From: an uncultured Clostridia bacterium
GTDB taxonomy: Bacteria > Bacillota > Clostridia > Christensenellales > Pumilibacteraceae
DNA: 9,412 nucleotides
NCBI GenBank assembly: GCA_934247335.1
Contig: CAKQJJ010000040.1
Coordinates: 1 to 9,412, forward strand
Direction: 5' to 3'
A model generated the notes under the pieces. That model worked only from the letters and a program-made list of their open reading frames with translations, did no database searches and was not told the origin of the DNA. The first letter of the stretch is position 1; every line of letters starts with the position of its first letter. Positions 6,196 through 9,412 of this stretch are shown here, piece after piece. The position numbers were made by a program, and so were the translations under genes.

Positions 6196-6220
6196 GTAGG
6201 GGCGATGTTTCATCGCCCGC
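6196..6220 (+). repeat. GTAGGGG...CCCGC hairpin repeat, copy D (intact)
   Basis: A 25-bp unit with a perfect 8-bp stem, GGGCGATG (6200-6207) and CATCGCCC (6211-6218), closed by a TTT loop. It is the best-preserved member of the local cluster. It lies between the end of the scaffold candidate gene and the other repeats. No T-run follows on either strand, so it is a poor candidate for an intrinsic terminator. Confidence 0.65.
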
Positions 6221-6264
6221 TTTTAAAACCGCTCATCCAACGTTTTCCCTATATTCTCTCCCCG

Positions 6265-6909
6265 CTAACTTCTGAAAAGCATCTCCGCCATGATTTTGGC
6301 TTCTTTCAACGTTTTCGGAACAACTTTCTCGCTTACCGGCGTTGCGCCGATATTCCCGCCCACGACTTCAACCGCGCGCCCCTTGGAAATCTTTTTAAGA
6401 TAATTCTCGATAACGCACTTTTCCACCGCTTCGTTCTGCGCCGCAATAACGGCGTTTTCGGGCTTTTTTAGCATTTCCGAAAAATCCGCAGCCTGCTTTG
6501 CCGCCGCCAGCTGCTCGCGAAGACTTTCGCTTTCCTTAACCGCCTTGAAATACGCCGCGAAAAATTCCTCCGCGTCGATTTTCCCGCCCATGGCCGTGGT
6601 TTCTTCATCGCCGGATCGGACGTTTTCCTTCTTCTCCGTATAAAGCTCTTTTTCCCCGCAAGCCTCTTTTTCTTCCGCGCCGCAATCGGGCTTGTCGCTT
6701 TCAACGAAATCCGCGCTCGCCTCTTTGGTATTTTCTTCGGCTTCGATTTCTTTTTCGCCCTCTTTTTCGCTTACGCATTCGGTGCCGCCCTCTTCTTTTT
6801 CCGCAGAAAGCGAATTTTTTTCTTCGTTAGCCGCGTTTTTCTCTTCCGCGCATTCCGCAGCGGGCTGCCGATCGCTCAAAGCGATTTCAATCTGATTTTC
6901 TTCCGTCAT
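6265..6909 (-). CDS. Probable capsid scaffolding protein, acidic
   Basis: A 214-aa protein between portal and major capsid genes, the usual place of the internal scaffold that guides coat subunits into a procapsid and is then lost. The first half (about residues 1-105) is low-complexity and Glu-rich, with little predicted fold. Then come likely helices at about 110-140 (DAEEFFAAYFKAVKESESLR) and 141-170. A more ordered C-terminal end contains KKISKGRAVEVVGG and closes with PKTLKEAKIMAEMLFRS. Many scaffolds are highly helical and charged and use a short C-terminal coat-binding segment, but the basic coat-binding end seen in P22 is only partly mirrored here. The ATG overlaps the portal stop (ATGA, 4 bp) after a GAGGAG site, so the two are translationally coupled. 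No protease domain is visible. Role inferred from position and composition. Confidence 0.6.
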   Translation of the reverse strand: MTEENQIEIALSDRQPAAECAEEKNAANEEKNSLSAEKEEGGTECVSEKEGEKEIEAEENTKEASADFVESDKPDCGAEEKEACGEKELYTEKKENVRSGDEETTAMGGKIDAEEFFAAYFKAVKESESLREQLAAAKQAADFSEMLKKPENAVIAAQNEAVEKCVIENYLKKISKGRAVEVVGGNIGATPVSEKVVPKTLKEAKIMAEMLFRS

Positions 6910-8717
6910 TTCTCCTCCCCGAGCGCCTCTTTATGCCGCTCTATATGCTCTTCCAATCTTTTAACCGCCTCTTCGGACGCGTTGCCCGACAAAATAAACG
7001 CCGTGTGAACGTCGATGTGCGCCGCGTGATCGTCGTACGAATGCACGTCGATTTTCCCGTCGCAAACGTCCGCGTTTTCTTGTTTTGCGCGCAGCCGTTG
7101 AAGTTCCGCGGTACTGTTAGCCTGTTCGAGATTTCCAAACCCGAACGCACGCAGAATTTTGTAGCGCATATTCTCGTCCACTTTTCCGTCCGACCCGCTG
7201 AGAAGTCCGGCGCTGTACAGTTCCAGAATGGTGTTTCTTCTCGCAGCCGCGCTGTCGCCTATTTCCGACTCGGTATCCAGTTCGATATCGTCGCACGCAA
7301 GCGAGCTTGCCGACCACGCCACCGTTTCTATTTCGCCGGCGTCGCCCACGCATCTCGAAATACGCGCGCTGCCTCCGAACTGACGGTAAAGGCGCAGAAT
7401 CATGCGACCCGTATCCTTGATTGCCGAACGTATTTCGTCCGCGCTGACCGAAAGACGGCTATCGTCCTGCTCGATCAGCAGTTCCAGCGCGCTGCCGCTC
7501 GTAACCGTGGTGGGCACGTTGGAAGTGGACATAAATTCGCTCACGCCGCTCACCGCCGCAAACTCTTCCAAAAGTCTGCTTTCCTCTTTGTCGAAGTCGC
7601 CGGGCACCGAACCGGGCTGCATAAAGGTCGGCGGAGTCGAACCCGCGCGGTACACCACGATTTTGCCGGGTGCCAGTCCCTCGCTTGCCAGATCGTCCAC
7701 GTCCACGCTGCCGTCTTCCACCGCAAGAACGCCCGCCGCTATACGGCTTAAAAATTCGTGCTTGCGATTTTTAACCGCGTTGTACGCGCGCTGAACCGGA
7801 ATTGCCCGCTCGATGGGGCAGGTCCCGAAAAATTTGCCCGCGCGGGGCAGCGAACGCTGGCGCACGAACGGCAGATCCGCCTCGCCGTTTATTCCCACCA
7901 GGAAGGGAAGATCGCCCTCGTACAACAACTTGTCGCCGGCAATCACTTCCAGTCTTCCGGCAGGATAAGTGATGTTGGGGCGCGAATATCTTTCGATAAC
8001 TACCGCGTACCCATTTTTCTTTTTTTCGCTTTCTATCGGCACGTTACCGTCCGAAAATCCGAGTACGGCGCCCGCCTCTTCCTCGACGTCCGCGCCCCAT
8101 ATGCGCTTGATATCGGCAACGTGTACGGCTTTTGCGTGAATAATACTGCGACAATCCTTAATGCTTCCGCAGTCTACCGAATCGGGAAAAATCTCGTACG
8201 GCGGGCACACGTCCACTCTGACGTCGCCCTCTCTTATTATTTCGTCGCCGTTTTTCCCAACCGCCATTCCTGCGTTGTTGTCCCAGGTTATTTTATAAAA
8301 CGCCGTACCCGTAAGCTCCGACCACATGGTAGCCGTGCTTATTACGTCGTCGATATTTAAGTTTCCGCACGCTCCGTCCAGAATTTTCGCGCTGACCTTA
8401 GCCGCCGAAACGTCGCTCTCGTCGCTGCTTGCCGGGCGAACGCTCAGTTTGGGGCGAACGCGCGACAGACGAGCCAGTCGCGTATCCAGAATGGACGCTA
8501 TGTGATTAAACGCGGTGCGCTCTTCCCAATAATAATTTTTAGGCTCGCTCACCACTTCCCCGGTGGGCGAAACGCTCGAATACTGATCGCCGTCCGCCAT
8601 GCGCGCGTTAAGCTTCCACTGCGCCTCGATTTTTCTTCGCGCAGCCACTCTGTCCAGATAATCTTCGCGTATTTCTTTCACTTTGGCGCTTTCGTATGAA
8701 TTATCCGTGCTTTTCAC
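6906..8717 (-). CDS. Phage portal protein (P22-like)
   Basis: Forms the twelve-subunit ring at one capsid vertex through which the terminase pumps DNA and to which the tail attaches. The 603 aa are a little shorter than P22 gp1 (about 725). The charged helical N-terminus (about 1-45) leads to NHIASILDTRLARLSRVRPKL (in two parts, about 71-91). Next are a helix with TMWSELTGTAFYKITWDN (130-147), a strand with PPYEIFPDS (172-180), and GTCPIERAIPVQRAYN near 298-313. The latter two patterns recur in P22-type portals, where the PxxxPD and IPxQ...N stretches are conserved. After that comes a long C-terminal helical part. The start is GTG at 8717 in a GTGA overlap with the previous stop, behind a strong GGGGAGGAG site. 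It is followed directly by the scaffold candidate. Confidence 0.85.
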   Translation of the reverse strand: MKSTDNSYESAKVKEIREDYLDRVAARRKIEAQWKLNARMADGDQYSSVSPTGEVVSEPKNYYWEERTAFNHIASILDTRLARLSRVRPKLSVRPASSDESDVSAAKVSAKILDGACGNLNIDDVISTATMWSELTGTAFYKITWDNNAGMAVGKNGDEIIREGDVRVDVCPPYEIFPDSVDCGSIKDCRSIIHAKAVHVADIKRIWGADVEEEAGAVLGFSDGNVPIESEKKKNGYAVVIERYSRPNITYPAGRLEVIAGDKLLYEGDLPFLVGINGEADLPFVRQRSLPRAGKFFGTCPIERAIPVQRAYNAVKNRKHEFLSRIAAGVLAVEDGSVDVDDLASEGLAPGKIVVYRAGSTPPTFMQPGSVPGDFDKEESRLLEEFAAVSGVSEFMSTSNVPTTVTSGSALELLIEQDDSRLSVSADEIRSAIKDTGRMILRLYRQFGGSARISRCVGDAGEIETVAWSASSLACDDIELDTESEIGDSAAARRNTILELYSAGLLSGSDGKVDENMRYKILRAFGFGNLEQANSTAELQRLRAKQENADVCDGKIDVHSYDDHAAHIDVHTAFILSGNASEEAVKRLEEHIERHKEALGEEK

Positions 8718-8992
8718 GCGCTCTCCTCCCCGCTTACCGCGGACGAGCCCGCGATTTTGCGTTTCTTTCTGACTGCGACGGGCGCAGGAGCCTCGTCGGA
8801 CGCGAACAGCTCGTCCGCAGGCTTATCCTTCGGCTCCGAGCAAAGCGCCGTTTTAAGTTTTTCGGCGCACTCCGAGCACATGCAGATGCTGCTGTGAATA
8901 CCGCTTCTGTCCATAACGAGAACGTAATCCGCCATATTGCGGCACGCGCCCATTTCGCATCTTATCTTATACTTATTCTTTATCAGTTCCAT
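8714..8992 (-). CDS. Small four-cysteine (probable zinc-binding) phage protein
   Basis: A 92-aa protein of unknown function, starting MELIKNKYKIRC. The N-terminal half has Cys12 and Cys17 (CEMGAC), an HSSICMCSEC segment with Cys37, Cys39 and Cys42, and a helix after it. A C-x4-C...C-x2-C arrangement fits a small zinc ribbon. The second half is low-complexity, with a Pro-Ala-Val stretch and KKRKIAG, and looks disordered. I prefer ATG at 8992 (GGGGAG 7 bp upstream) over the TTG 5 codons earlier. The gene overlaps the upstream 92-aa gene by 20 bp and the portal by 4 bp. Its place between terminase and portal suggests a head-assembly or packaging accessory, or a nucleic-acid or protein-binding regulator. 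No family assignment is possible by eye. Confidence 0.6.
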   Translation of the reverse strand: MELIKNKYKIRCEMGACRNMADYVLVMDRSGIHSSICMCSECAEKLKTALCSEPKDKPADELFASDEAPAPVAVRKKRKIAGSSAVSGEESA

Positions 8993-9251
8993 TACATATC
9001 TCCCCAAATTCGCGAAGAAGCCTCAGTTTTTCCGCTTTAAGCTCGTCTTCGGTCATGTCGTCCAATATTTTTTCCGCTTCGATTTCGCTAAGAAATTTAA
9101 CCGCGGAAATATCGCACGGCACTTCCTTGGTGCTAAGGCGCACTTTAACCACTTGCATTTCTCCGTCTATTAGTTGTTTTTCTTCTACTTTTTCGGTCAC
9201 TTTGTAACCTTTTGCTTTCTTTCTTATCGCCGCTATGATTTTTTCATCCAC
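8973..9251 (-). CDS. Small phage protein, packaging-region accessory (unknown)
   Basis: A 92-aa protein with a basic N-terminal helix (KIIAAIRKKAKGYKV), a short beta section with KVRLSTKEVPCDISAVKFL, and a helical C-terminal third (EIEAEKILDDMTEDELKAEK and onward). The sequence A-x-GY-K-V, a charged turn, T/STKEVP-x-DISA is like segments I have seen in small phage packaging proteins, including the end of some small terminase subunits. That is weak, from-memory evidence. Its start is GTG at 9251, 8 bp after AGGAGG; the nearby ATG is out of frame. It overlaps the terminase end by 19 bp and the next gene by 20 bp, so it belongs to the same operon. The canonical small terminase would normally precede TerL and may lie outside the window. 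Confidence 0.55.
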   Translation of the reverse strand: MDEKIIAAIRKKAKGYKVTEKVEEKQLIDGEMQVVKVRLSTKEVPCDISAVKFLSEIEAEKILDDMTEDELKAEKLRLLREFGEICNGTDKE

Positions 9252-9412
9252 AATCTGATCCTCCTTTTATCGGCAGAGATCAGGTTATCGCCGGTTTTTT
9301 CCGGCACGGTTTTGCGCTCGGGCAAAGTCATGACGTAATACCTCAGTTCGTCCATCGCGTGATCGTCTCGCTTTACGGGGCTGTCGCCGTCGCCCCACTT
9401 ATACCCCTTGAT
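9233..9412 (-). CDS. terL: Phage terminase large subunit TerL, C-terminal end only
   Basis: ATP-powered DNA-packaging motor with a C-terminal nuclease that cuts concatemeric DNA into capsid-sized lengths. Only the last 59 codons are in the window; the 5' part lies beyond the right edge. The visible end contains DSPVKRDDHAMDELRYYVM. This is the end-of-nuclease signature of TerL proteins (x-x-DHAMDALRY in most), whose Asp supplies one metal ligand of the RNase H-like active site. After it comes a basic tail, and the stop (9233-9235) falls within the next gene. The preceding KGYKWGDGDS matches the strand that comes before this motif in the family. The ATPase domain cannot be judged from this piece. 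Confidence 0.85.
   Translation of the reverse strand: MKGYKWGDGDSPVKRDDHAMDELRYYVMTLPERKTVPEKTGDNLISADKRRIRLWMKKS

Larger units (their letters stand above)
5859..6264. other. Non-coding gap with clustered hairpin repeats between scaffold and capsid genes
   Basis: This 406-bp stretch interrupts an otherwise tightly packed operon. From high to low coordinates it holds a clean GTAGG...CCCGC hairpin (6196-6220), a second one (6093-6119), a larger imperfect palindrome (6041-6089) and two decayed GTAG...CCCGC copies (6006-6030, 5973-5997). The A-rich capsid leader follows. GGTTACCG occurs twice (6069-6075 region and 6125-6132). The one sizeable open frame (5952-6140, minus) runs across the repeats and does not look like a protein. 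The repeats resemble host intergenic elements, so they probably inserted after the phage cluster entered the genome. Confidence 0.7.

Noticed and set aside
5973..6220. The repeats as a CRISPR array.
   Set aside because: Units are few, palindromic, unevenly spaced and different in stem sequence, with no uniform spacers and no cas genes.
7758..8360. Plus-strand open frames opposite the portal gene (also 6933-7751).
   Set aside because: They are antisense to a well-supported portal sequence and have no ribosome site or domain pattern.

Overview
The window looks like a piece of a Firmicutes chromosome (probably an uncultured gut-type Clostridia) with intermediate GC. It carries a host chaperonin operon beside a capsid-and-packaging gene cluster of a short-tailed phage. 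Every gene I can support lies on the minus strand, so transcription runs from high to low coordinates. The Firmicutes placement rests on a CtsR-type heat-shock operator in front of groES, a clostridial-looking GroEL/GroES pair, strong AGGAGG-type ribosome sites, holins of Gram-positive phage families, and GTAGG...CCCGC hairpin repeats that I recall as common between genes in clostridial genomes.

Phage part, in transcription order: the C-terminal end of the large terminase TerL (9233-9412, its start lies outside the window); a 92-aa protein of uncertain role; a small four-cysteine protein; the portal protein (603 aa); an acidic protein in the scaffold position (214 aa); a 405-bp non-coding stretch full of hairpin repeats; the major capsid protein (383 aa); a 114-aa unknown; a 188-aa head-to-tail connector candidate; a 462-aa beta-rich tail-hub candidate; and two holin-like membrane proteins (94 and 102 aa). 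Most genes overlap by 4-20 bp or sit a few bases apart, as in a late operon. The order portal, scaffold, coat, small connector, hub is that of P22-like podoviruses (genes 1, 8, 5, 4, 10). No needle, ejection, tail-spike, endolysin, integrase or repressor gene is seen. The cluster passes from hub to holins to host DNA, so it is a prophage end, a decayed prophage or a reduced particle locus.

Host part: groES (1192-1476) and groEL (1-1174, C-terminus beyond the left edge) form a bicistron. They are driven by a perfect-consensus sigma-A promoter (TTGACA, 17 bp, TATAAT; 1673-1701). A perfect CtsR box (1647-1663) sits at the predicted transcription start, and the leader of about 190 nt contains hairpins. 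No CIRCE element was found. No convincing terminator separates the last phage gene from the groES promoter, so capsid transcripts could run into the chaperonin genes. That is notable because coat-protein folding in several tailed phages depends on GroEL/ES.

Two points deserve a second look: the short-tailed capsid cluster directly upstream of and co-directional with groESL, and the host-type repeat cluster that has accumulated between the scaffold and capsid genes.
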